Positions 1-5,926 of a stretch of 21,095 nt of DNA are shown piece by piece. The notes under the pieces are model-generated. The model was not told the origin of the DNA, did not search any database, and worked only from the letters and a program-made list of their open reading frames with translations. Location of the stretch: NCBI GenBank assembly GCA_027084065.1, contig JALWLR010000078.1, positions 1-21,095 of the forward strand, read 5' to 3'. Source of the stretch: Helicobacteraceae bacterium (GTDB lineage: Bacteria; Campylobacterota; Campylobacteria; Campylobacterales; Sulfurimonadaceae). A program made the position numbers and the translations under genes. How positions within the stretch are numbered: position 1 is the first letter of the stretch; each line of letters opens with the position of its first letter.

Positions 1-90
1 CATTCGTTCATTCAGCAGAGTGAGTACTTCATCATCTATTTTGTCGATAGCCTCACGGCACTCTTGAAGTGTTTTATACTCTTTATTCAT
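1..90 (-). CDS. pheA: pheA, bifunctional chorismate mutase / prephenate dehydratase (5' end only)
   Basis: Only the first 30 codons are in the window; the gene continues beyond base 1. The reading begins MNKEYKTLQECREAIDKIDD and continues EVLTLLNERM. This is the typical first helix of an AroQ-type chorismate mutase: a regular amphipathic helix with the I-D-x-I-D-D-E-x-L-x-L-L-x-x-R pattern, whose arginine normally contacts chorismate. In PheA this domain precedes prephenate dehydratase and the protein feeds phenylalanine synthesis. The start codon overlaps the stop of the upstream HAD gene by 4 bases (ATGA), so the two are probably translationally coupled. The order lysA-HAD-pheA is one I know from Campylobacter. 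A stand-alone chorismate mutase cannot be excluded because the dehydratase part is outside the window. Confidence 0.85.
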   Translation of the reverse strand, partial: MNKEYKTLQECREAIDKIDDEVLTLLNERM

Positions 91-854
91 AGCAGTTCAC
101 CTATATTGTGTACGACTCTATCCGGTCGCAGCTCCTCTTTGAGATGTGGGATGATCTCTTGCGCGTTTTTATACTTGCCGCTTGTGACAAACACCGTTTT
201 CATTCCAAGTTGCTTTGCGCCGACAAGATCACCCGTAACGTCGTCGCTTATAATTGTAATTGTATCAAAAGAGGCGTTTGGATTTTGCTCTTTGAGTCTT
301 TCAAGTGCTTTTTGATAAAAAAGTCTGCTTGGCTTGCCGACGACGTCGTAGCTTTTTTGTGTTGCAAATGTAAGCATTTTCAAAATAGCACCTACTCCTG
401 GGTAGCGTTTGCCATCTTTGGCATAGAGGCTGGTTTCATGCATGCCGACTAGCTGTGCACCGTTAAGTAAAAACTCGATCATGTCGGCATACTCTTCGTT
501 GGTAAAATCCTTTTTGATTGCAACAAGCACGCTTTGGGGCTTTGTAAAATCAAGTGTAAAACCGAGTGCTTGAAGGTTTTTCAAAAACTCTTGCGTGCCG
601 TATGCCGCTACTTTTTTGTAGGGAAAAGTTTGTCTTAGAACCATCAACGGGTCGATATAATGTTTTCGCTCTATTTCATAACCCAAAGAGTAAAGGTAGT
701 TGAAAAACTCTTCGGAGGAGCGTTTGGTGTTGTTGGTTACGAGTAAAAAAGGGGTATGCTCTTTGCGAAGTTTGTGGATGAACTCCACACTCCCCTTAAT
801 GGGTTGTTTATCCTCATCGCTTATAAGTGTTCCCTGTACATCTATAAAGTACAT
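87..854 (-). CDS. HAD-superfamily phosphatase-like protein (NagD/HDHD2-type)
   Basis: The protein has 255 residues with the HAD motifs in order. Motif I is FIDVQGTL (residues 3-10) with putative nucleophile D5. Motif II is VTNNT with T40. Motif III is VGKPS with K174. Motif IV is ISDDVTGD with D204, D205 and D209. The C2-type cap between motifs II and III (about residues 70-170) fits the NagD/HDHD2/4-nitrophenylphosphatase subfamily. The usual second aspartate of motif I, the general acid, is glutamine (Q7). HDHD2 and LHPP also vary here, so activity may be altered rather than lost. The substrate is unknown. The ATG lies immediately after the lysA stop with an AGAGG ribosome site 5 bases upstream, and the stop overlaps the pheA start by 4 bases, so it belongs to the lysA-pheA operon. 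Confidence 0.88.
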   Translation of the reverse strand: MYFIDVQGTLISDEDKQPIKGSVEFIHKLRKEHTPFLLVTNNTKRSSEEFFNYLYSLGYEIERKHYIDPLMVLRQTFPYKKVAAYGTQEFLKNLQALGFTLDFTKPQSVLVAIKKDFTNEEYADMIEFLLNGAQLVGMHETSLYAKDGKRYPGVGAILKMLTFATQKSYDVVGKPSRLFYQKALERLKEQNPNASFDTITIISDDVTGDLVGAKQLGMKTVFVTSGKYKNAQEIIPHLKEELRPDRVVHNIGELL

Positions 855-2066
855 TTATGCCTCTAAAAACTCTTTTTCAAGGGCTATGAGATCTTCGAAA
901 TTTTCCCGTTTACGCACGAGTCTGTCTTTTCCGTTTTCAATGACCACTTCGGCACTTCTACCACGTGTATTATAGTTGCTTCCCATACCAAATCCATAGG
1001 CTCCGGCACTGTGTAAAACGAGCAGATCGCCATGTTCAAGAGGAGGAAGCGGGTACTCTTTTGCAAGGAAGTCTCCACTTTCACAAACAGGTCCGACAAT
1101 GTCGGCAGGAGTTTTGTTTTCCTCTTTTTTTCCTACAACTTCCACTTTATGGAAAGCATTGTAAAGGCTTGGGCGTATCAGGTCGTTCATCGCTCCGTCC
1201 ACTACGACAAATCGTTTCTCGCCGTTTACTTTTTCATACAGTACTTTTGTCAGGAAGTAGCCTGCATTGGCAGTAAGGAAACGTCCGGGTTCGCAAACGA
1301 TTGTAAGATCAAGACCTTTGAGTGTTCCTAAAATTGCCTGGGCATAGTCATAAGGTTCGATTGTCGTCTCATCGTTGTAGCGTACGCCTAGACCGCCGCC
1401 TACATCGAAAAATTTCAAATCGATGTCGATTGCGGCAAGACTTCGCACCATATCGGCAACTATTTCGGAGGCCTCTTTAATAGGCTCAAGCTCCGTCAAC
1501 TGGCTACCTATATGAAAATGAATGCCGACAGGATCGAGGTTAGAGGAGTTCTTCGCTGTTATATACATCCTTTTTGCCGTATCCATATCGACACCGAATT
1601 TGTTCTCATGCAATCCTGTAGAGATGTAGGGATGTGTTTTGGGGTCCACATTTGGATTTACGCGAATGCTGATTCGTGCCTCTTTGCTCATCTCTTTTGC
1701 AATCATCTCCACACGTCCGAGTTCCGCTTCGCTTTCGACGTTTATATAAAGAATGTCGCTCTCTATCGCCTCTTTGATCTCATCATCTCTTTTGCCTACG
1801 CCGCTAAAGAGAATTTTATATTTCGGTATTCCAGCCAGTAAAGCACGTCGAACTTCGCCTATACTGACACAATCTGCGCCGCTACCGAGTTTTGCGAAGT
1901 GGGAAATAACGCTAAGGTTGGAGTTGGCTTTGACTGCATAGGCAAGCAGACTTTTTCGACCGCGAAATGCCTCTTTGAGTTTTTCGAACTGCCGTGTCAT
2001 ATGATCAAGATCGTATATGTACAGCGGTGTTCCGTATTTTTTTGCTAATGCTTGAAAATCTATCAT
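855..2066 (-). CDS. lysA: lysA, diaminopimelate decarboxylase
   Basis: This enzyme converts meso-diaminopimelate to lysine with PLP, the last step of lysine synthesis, in the cytoplasm. The 403-residue protein is family length. It shows a fold-III PLP barrel with the Schiff-base lysine K46 in YAVKAN, HIGSQ at 185-189, the phosphate-binding glycines DVGGG at 221-225 and EPGR at 259-262. The partner-site cysteine is C328 in GPVCESGDF, with Y357 in AGAYGFGMGSNYN. I chose the ATG at 2066, which gives MIDFQALAKKYGTPLYIYD as in homologues and has AAGGG 8 bases upstream. A TTG at 2102 would add 12 residues, but its AAGGAG lies only 3 bases away. It is the first gene of the minus-strand operon lysA-HAD-pheA and diverges from the TOBE gene. 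Confidence 0.96.
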   Translation of the reverse strand: MIDFQALAKKYGTPLYIYDLDHMTRQFEKLKEAFRGRKSLLAYAVKANSNLSVISHFAKLGSGADCVSIGEVRRALLAGIPKYKILFSGVGKRDDEIKEAIESDILYINVESEAELGRVEMIAKEMSKEARISIRVNPNVDPKTHPYISTGLHENKFGVDMDTAKRMYITAKNSSNLDPVGIHFHIGSQLTELEPIKEASEIVADMVRSLAAIDIDLKFFDVGGGLGVRYNDETTIEPYDYAQAILGTLKGLDLTIVCEPGRFLTANAGYFLTKVLYEKVNGEKRFVVVDGAMNDLIRPSLYNAFHKVEVVGKKEENKTPADIVGPVCESGDFLAKEYPLPPLEHGDLLVLHSAGAYGFGMGSNYNTRGRSAEVVIENGKDRLVRKRENFEDLIALEKEFLEA

Positions 2067-2116
2067 ATAGTAGGCCCTTGATTTTTTGCAAATTTTATCC
2101 AAAAACTCCTTATTTA

Positions 2117-2140
2117 ATTATTTATAATAGTATATCGACT
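2117..2140. promoter_or_regulatory. Overlapping divergent promoters of lysA and the TOBE gene
   Basis: On the plus strand a perfect TATAAT lies at 2123-2128, 12 bases before the TOBE start codon. On the minus strand TATACT (2134-2129) and TATTAT (2129-2124) are candidate -10 elements for lysA and overlap it. No clear -35 is visible, which is normal for Campylobacterota sigma70 promoters; the surroundings are AT-rich. ATTATTTATAAT (2117-2128) is nearly palindromic. The two polymerases could not occupy this site together. This is motif recognition only. Confidence 0.5.
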
Positions 2141-2530
2141 ATGAACCTGATTAAAGCGACACTAAAAAATATAGCACAAAAAGATACATTGCGGATTGCC
2201 GAGTTTGTTTTCGATGGAGAGCGAATTTATATGATGGCCTTGGAACTACCTCAAAAACTGCGCATAGGAGAAAGTGTTATACTCGGTATCAAGCCGACTC
2301 ACATAGCTATTAGGAAAGATTTTGATGTCGATTCCAGCTTTGACAACCAGTTGAAAATCTCTATAGTCAGTATCGAGGCTGGAGAGTTGCTAGTAAACGT
2401 CAAAGGTGCAGTCGGTGGTGTTATTTTAGAATCGGTTATTACTTTAAAATCCTATCTACGCATGAACTTGCAAGTGGGAAACACAGCTGTTATACTTTTG
2501 CCTGCAAGTGAGCTCTTTATAGTTGAGTAA
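2141..2530 (+). CDS. Small double-TOBE (Mop-like) protein, probable molybdate/tungstate-binding
   Basis: The protein has 129 residues and two tandem TOBE/Mop-like domains, at about residues 1-58 and 69-129. Each follows the pattern of a short beta barrel ending in L-x-x-G-x-x-V-x-L/I. The second contains VITLKSYLRMNLQVGNTAVI and ends with ASELFIVE, close to the oxyanion-binding Mop consensus (ITxxSxxxLxLxxGxxVxAxIKAxxV). Molbindins of this shape bind molybdate or tungstate, or form the accessory domain of ModC or ModE. No mod genes are visible beside it, so it is an orphan here. I start at ATG 2141; a longer frame from 1994 would overlap the lysA coding region and its promoter. No Shine-Dalgarno is visible and the TATAAT ends 12 bases before the start, so the mRNA may be nearly leaderless. 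Ligand and role are inferred. Confidence 0.75.
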   Translation: MNLIKATLKNIAQKDTLRIAEFVFDGERIYMMALELPQKLRIGESVILGIKPTHIAIRKDFDVDSSFDNQLKISIVSIEAGELLVNVKGAVGGVILESVITLKSYLRMNLQVGNTAVILLPASELFIVE

Positions 2531-2539
2531 AGAAAAAGG

Positions 2540-2725
2540 TGTTACAAAACTAAGCACCTGATATAAAGTCATAAAAAATGTGTATCGATTGGAAACATTT
2601 TATCGACTATTCTACAAAATCTATGTTCTCTTTCAGATTGTTTTTGATATAGTGCAGATAACTGTTTTTTGTACTCTGTTTCAAAGCGTAAAAAGGTTTT
2701 TTACTGCTTTGAAATGTTACAAAAC
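2540..2725 (+). repeat. 11-bp direct repeat TGTTACAAAAC flanking the nuo leader
   Basis: TGTTACAAAAC occurs exactly at 2540-2550 and again at 2715-2725, 175 bp apart. A related core, TACAAAA in CTACAAAAT, lies between them at 2613-2619. The second copy abuts the foot of the leader hairpin and is part of the short inverted repeat ATGTT-N4-AACAT (2714-2727). These could be sites for a regulator or chance similarities in AT-rich DNA. Confidence 0.4.
2679..2714 (+). promoter_or_regulatory. Strong hairpin in the nuoA 5' leader
   Basis: The left arm TTTCAAAGC (2679-2687) pairs perfectly with GCTTTGAAA (2706-2714). Inside it GTAAAAA (2688-2694) pairs perfectly with TTTTTAC (2698-2704). The loop is GGT (2695-2697) and there is a single bulged T (2705). 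That gives a 16-bp stem ending 34 bases before the nuoA start and 23 bases before its ribosome site. No U-tract follows on the plus strand, so it is not a standard intrinsic terminator. An mRNA-stabilising 5' structure, an attenuator or an RNA-binding site are all possible. Confidence 0.6.
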
Positions 2726-2748
2726 ATTAGAAAAATTAAGGCGGGTTT

Positions 2749-3138
2749 ATGGAACACATAATAACGGCGAATCCATACTTCGGTGTGTTTGTACTGTTTG
2801 TTTTGACTTTCGGAGCTTTCACGGCTACGACAGTTATTGCTAGGCTTGCAAGTCGCGCTCTGGCTGCGAAAGATACGGAAAAAATAAAGCTTTCCGTTTA
2901 TGAATGTGGACCGGAAGTCACAAAACAGCCAAACAGACTTTCACCACAGTTCTATCTTTTTGCACTCCTCTTCTTGCTTTTTGATGTGGAGATCGTGTTC
3001 ATGTTTCCATGGGCGGTAGATTTTAAAGTTCTTGGATGGTTCGGTTTTACCGAAATGATTTTATTTATAATTTTGCTGACAATCGGTTTTGTCTATGCAT
3101 GGAAAAAAGGAGCTCTTGAATGGCACAACATAAAGTAA
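2749..3138 (+). CDS. nuoA: nuoA, NADH-quinone oxidoreductase subunit A
   Basis: Small membrane subunit at the junction between the hydrophilic and membrane arms of complex I. At 129 residues it is family length, with three predicted membrane helices (about 10-32, 67-90 and 98-118). The conserved loop carrying C53 (YECGPE, 51-56) is present, as are the acidic residues D79 and E81 in LLFDVEIVFMFPW. The conserved cysteine lies in the loop that moves during the active/deactive transition in other complex I enzymes. The ATG has AAGGCGGG about 8 bases upstream. It is the first gene of the nuo operon and overlaps nuoB by 19 bases, which suggests translational coupling. Confidence 0.97.
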   Translation: MEHIITANPYFGVFVLFVLTFGAFTATTVIARLASRALAAKDTEKIKLSVYECGPEVTKQPNRLSPQFYLFALLFLLFDVEIVFMFPWAVDFKVLGWFGFTEMILFIILLTIGFVYAWKKGALEWHNIK

Positions 3139-3629
3139 ATTTTACTCAAGACGGAGGTCTTCCAGTAGCGCTGACTACTATAGACAAAGTTGTCAACTGG
3201 GGGCGTTCAAACTCTCTTTGGGCTTTGACGTACGGTTTGGCTTGCTGCGGTATCGAGATGATGGCAAGTGGGGCTTCACGCTACGATTTCGACCGATTCG
3301 GTACAATTTTTAGAGCAAGTCCGAGACAGGCGGATGTGATGATAGTTGCAGGAACGCTTACGAAAAAGCATGCAGAATTCATCAAGCGTTTGTATGATCA
3401 AATGACAGAACCTAGATGGGTTATCTCTATGGGTAGCTGCGCCAACACCGGAGGTATGTTCAATACATACGCGACGGTTCAAGGATGTGACAGAGTCATT
3501 CCGGTCGATTTGTATCTTCCGGGATGTGCACCGAGACCAGAAACACTCCAATATGGTGTAATGTTATTGCAAAAAAAGATTCGCTCACAAAAAGCGAGTA
3601 GAGCCAAAAAACCAAAAAGGTTGATGTAA
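3120..3629 (+). CDS. nuoB: nuoB, NADH-quinone oxidoreductase subunit B (cluster N2)
   Basis: NuoB carries the terminal [4Fe-4S] cluster N2 that passes electrons to the quinone. The 169-residue protein has all four expected ligands: the tandem pair C42-C43 in LACCGIEMM, C107 in GSCANTGG and C136 in PGCAPRPE. The last 20 or so residues are rich in lysine and arginine (from about residue 150), a basic tail that may sit at the membrane surface. The ATG lies inside the end of nuoA with AAGGAG 9 bases upstream. The stop shares one base with the nuoC start (TAATG). Confidence 0.98.
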   Translation: MAQHKVNFTQDGGLPVALTTIDKVVNWGRSNSLWALTYGLACCGIEMMASGASRYDFDRFGTIFRASPRQADVMIVAGTLTKKHAEFIKRLYDQMTEPRWVISMGSCANTGGMFNTYATVQGCDRVIPVDLYLPGCAPRPETLQYGVMLLQKKIRSQKASRAKKPKRLM

Positions 3630-4435
3630 TGAGAGCATACAAACCAAAAGATGATGTACAAAAAAAACCATATTATACAGACCGTTTCTGGGTTGCACCG
3701 CAGGTACCCAAGCAGCCTGTAGAGAGTGATGAGATCTTTGCAGCGGATTTGGCGGCTTTACAAGAGAAATTCGAAGTGCTTGATGCCTATATTCAAGTTG
3801 AGCAGATGGTTGTCTATATCAACCCAGAAGATAATTTCGAAGTTCTTAAGTTTTTCAAAGAAGAGCTTACTTACGATCAACTAAGTGAACTCAGTGCTAT
3901 AGACTGGCTTGCTCAAAAGGGAGAATTTGAGATTTTTTATCAGATGCTCTCAATGAATAAAAGAAAACGTGTTCGCATCAAGATGTTCATTAAAGAGGAT
4001 CAGGCGATAGAATCGGTTGAAAAGCTTTTTAGAAGTGCCGATTGGAGCGAGCGTGAAATGTACGATATGTTTGGCGTCAAAGTAAACAACCATCCGTTTA
4101 TGAAGCGTATACTTATGCCGTATGACTGGCAGGGATTCCCTCTACGCAAAACTTATCCGCTTCAAGGTGATGAGTTTGCACAGTGGTATGAAGTAGATAA
4201 AATCTACGGAAAAGAGGCGCGCGACATCATAGGACCGGAACTTCGAGATACGGCGCGTATCGATCGTTACGACAGTGAACGTTTTGCGCGACTCGGTCAT
4301 GAAGTACCAAAAGGAGCACCTGTTACGGATGACGACCCGATAAATCCTCAAGAGTATCAAGAAGACGAGGGTGTATTTATGATCAAAAAACTAAAAAAAG
4401 AGTCATCGGTTATTGTCGATGACCCGCAAAGATAG
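3629..4435 (+). CDS. nuoC: nuoC, NADH-quinone oxidoreductase subunit C (30-kDa subunit)
   Basis: Structural subunit of the connecting module beside NuoD. The 268-residue protein contains the family signature: W139-S-E-R-E at 139-143, then DMFG (146-149), NNHPFMKRIL (153-162) and the DWQGFPLRKTYP stretch (166-177). It is separate from nuoD; in Escherichia coli the two are fused. About 90 residues after the signature form an acidic, probably extended C-terminal tail (ending SVIVDDPQR), longer than in many short NuoC proteins. The N-terminal 40 residues also precede the usual domain. The start overlaps the nuoB stop by one base, with AAGG upstream. Confidence 0.96.
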   Translation: MRAYKPKDDVQKKPYYTDRFWVAPQVPKQPVESDEIFAADLAALQEKFEVLDAYIQVEQMVVYINPEDNFEVLKFFKEELTYDQLSELSAIDWLAQKGEFEIFYQMLSMNKRKRVRIKMFIKEDQAIESVEKLFRSADWSEREMYDMFGVKVNNHPFMKRILMPYDWQGFPLRKTYPLQGDEFAQWYEVDKIYGKEARDIIGPELRDTARIDRYDSERFARLGHEVPKGAPVTDDDPINPQEYQEDEGVFMIKKLKKESSVIVDDPQR

Positions 4436-4445
4436 GTGGTAACAT

Positions 4446-5687
4446 ATGGCACAACAACCAAATAGACTCAGACCTTTTTTCGAAAATATTACTTATGACA
4501 GAGACGATAACGAACTCGTGCTCAACTTTGGTCCGCAGCACCCATCAGCGCACGGTCAGCTTCGACTTATGCTGCATCTTCAACAAGAACAAATTGTAAA
4601 AGCGCATCCCGACATCGGGTATCTTCACCGTGGTATGGAGAAGATGGCGGAAAATATGATTTACAACGAGTTCATGCCAACGACGGACCGTATGGACTAC
4701 ATTGCATCCAGCTCAAACAACTATGGGTTTGCATTGGCGGTTGAAAAGTTGATAGGACTGGAAGTTCCAAGACGTGCAAAAGTGATTCGTATGATGCTTT
4801 TGGAAATCAACCGTTTGATGAGTCACCTCTTCTGGCTCGCAACGACTGCCCTCGACATCGGAGCGATGACAGTCTTTCTTTATGCTTTCCGTGAAAGAGA
4901 GTATCTTATGGATATTATGGAGGGCTATTGTGGTGCTAGGTTGACCCATGCCGCTATTCGTATAGGTGGTGTTCCACTCGATATTCAACCGGAATTCCTA
5001 GATCAGCTCAAAACATTTTTGGATAAATTGCCAAAAAATATCAAAGATTATGAAGATCTTCTTGATGAAAACAGAATTTGGCGTATGAGAATGGAGGGGG
5101 TAGGAATTATCCCTAAAGAGATGGCTCTTTCATGGGGATGTACCGGACCGATGCTTCGTGCAAGCGGCGTTGCATGGGATATACGTAAAGAAGAACCTTA
5201 TGAGCTTTATGACGAAGTAGAGTTCAACGTTCCATGGAGTGACAAGTGTGACAACTTTGCCCGCTACCGCATCTATATGGAAGAGATGCGAGAGTCTGCG
5301 AAAATCTTGTATCAGTGTATCGATATGTATGAAAAGTGTGAAAGAGACGGCCAAACAGAACTCATGGCTCATGCACCAAAATACATCTCTGCACCAAAAC
5401 TTGACATCATGACGCAAAACTATTCGCTTATGCAACATTTCGTTTTAGTTACGCAGGGGATGAGACCGCCTGTAGGAGAAGTTTATGTTGCAACTGAGTC
5501 GCCAAAAGGGGAGCTTGGATACTATATCAACTCTCAAGGCGGACCGTATCCATACAGATTGAAACTTCGTGCACCGTCGTTTTGGCATACGGGGATCTTG
5601 ACGGATCTTCTTCCGGGACACTACATTCCGGATGTCGTTTCCATCATCGGAACGACGAACATTGTATTTGGGGAGGTTGACAGATAA
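4446..5687 (+). CDS. nuoD: nuoD, NADH-quinone oxidoreductase subunit D (49-kDa subunit)
   Basis: NuoD forms the quinone-binding cavity together with NuoB. The 413-residue protein has the quinone-site loop FGPQHPSAHGQLRL with H32 and H36. It also has DIGYLHRGMEK, NYGFALAVEKL, the hydrogenase-like helix EINRLMSHLFWL and the C-terminal IVFGEVDR. Like other 49-kDa subunits it lacks the metal cysteines of the related [NiFe] hydrogenase large subunit. The start ATG has AGGTGG about 8 bases upstream and lies 10 bases after nuoC. The stop shares a base with the next small gene (TAATG). Confidence 0.98.
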   Translation: MAQQPNRLRPFFENITYDRDDNELVLNFGPQHPSAHGQLRLMLHLQQEQIVKAHPDIGYLHRGMEKMAENMIYNEFMPTTDRMDYIASSSNNYGFALAVEKLIGLEVPRRAKVIRMMLLEINRLMSHLFWLATTALDIGAMTVFLYAFREREYLMDIMEGYCGARLTHAAIRIGGVPLDIQPEFLDQLKTFLDKLPKNIKDYEDLLDENRIWRMRMEGVGIIPKEMALSWGCTGPMLRASGVAWDIRKEEPYELYDEVEFNVPWSDKCDNFARYRIYMEEMRESAKILYQCIDMYEKCERDGQTELMAHAPKYISAPKLDIMTQNYSLMQHFVLVTQGMRPPVGEVYVATESPKGELGYYINSQGGPYPYRLKLRAPSFWHTGILTDLLPGHYIPDVVSIIGTTNIVFGEVDR

Positions 5688-5917
5688 TGAAAAGATATGA
5701 CCTAAGACATCTAAAAGATGATTTTGAGGGAAGAATGAGAGAAATCCTCCTTAAAGAGCATCCTGCAAAAGAGTCGGCTATTTTTCTTTTTGAAATTGGA
5801 GATTTTTCGCCGATTCAAAGAAGTGCCGATCTTGTCAAAGAGTGCGGTTACGAGTTATACAACTCGCTAAAATTCAACGAAGTTGACTGGACTATCGTTT
5901 GTAAAAAAGAAGGGTAG
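5687..5917 (+). CDS. Small protein in the nuoE position (HP1264-like)
   Basis: The 76-residue protein occupies the nuoE slot but is not NuoE. It lacks the thioredoxin-like domain and the four cysteines of the N1a cluster; the only cysteines are C53 and C72. It is soluble and mixed alpha/beta, with IFLFEIGDF near 32-40 and a conserved-looking end VDWTIVCKK. From memory, Helicobacter pylori HP1264 and Campylobacter jejuni Cj1575 are proteins of this size in the same place. There they are linked to a complex I that does not use NADH in the classical way. The start shares one base with the nuoD stop, and the next gene follows after 9 bases. I infer an accessory or docking subunit of the electron-input module; its function is unknown. 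Confidence 0.85.
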   Translation: MKRYDLRHLKDDFEGRMREILLKEHPAKESAIFLFEIGDFSPIQRSADLVKECGYELYNSLKFNEVDWTIVCKKEG

Positions 5918-5926
5918 GGCAGCGTT

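Larger units (their letters stand above)
2531..2748 (+). promoter_or_regulatory. nuo operon leader region with probable -10 element
   Basis: This 218-bp non-coding stretch precedes nuoA. The best promoter candidate is the extended -10 TGATATAGT at 2645-2653 (consensus TGnTATAAT). It sits after a T-rich run at 2637-2645 and would start transcription near 2660, leaving a leader of roughly 90 bases. A weaker TATAAA lies at 2562-2567. The leader then contains a strong hairpin at 2679-2714 and the nuoA ribosome site AAGG at 2738-2741. No convincing terminator for the TOBE gene is seen, so read-through into nuo is possible. Confidence 0.5.

Noticed and set aside
2067..2102. A TTG start for lysA adding 12 residues
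   Set aside because: AAGGAG is only 3 bases from the TTG, and homologues begin at the MIDFQALAKKYGTPLY form; the ATG at 2066 has its own ribosome site.
1994..2140. A 49-residue N-terminal extension of the TOBE protein, starting inside lysA
   Set aside because: It would overlap lysA coding sequence and both divergent promoters; the TOBE homology begins right at the ATG at 2141.
2537..2559. AGGTG-N13-CACCT inverted repeat after the TOBE gene as an intrinsic terminator
   Set aside because: The stem is only 5 bp with a long loop and no T-run follows it.
2580..2843. 87-residue plus-strand frame through the nuo leader and into nuoA
   Set aside because: It covers the promoter and hairpin, overlaps nuoA in another frame, has no ribosome site and no recognisable domain.
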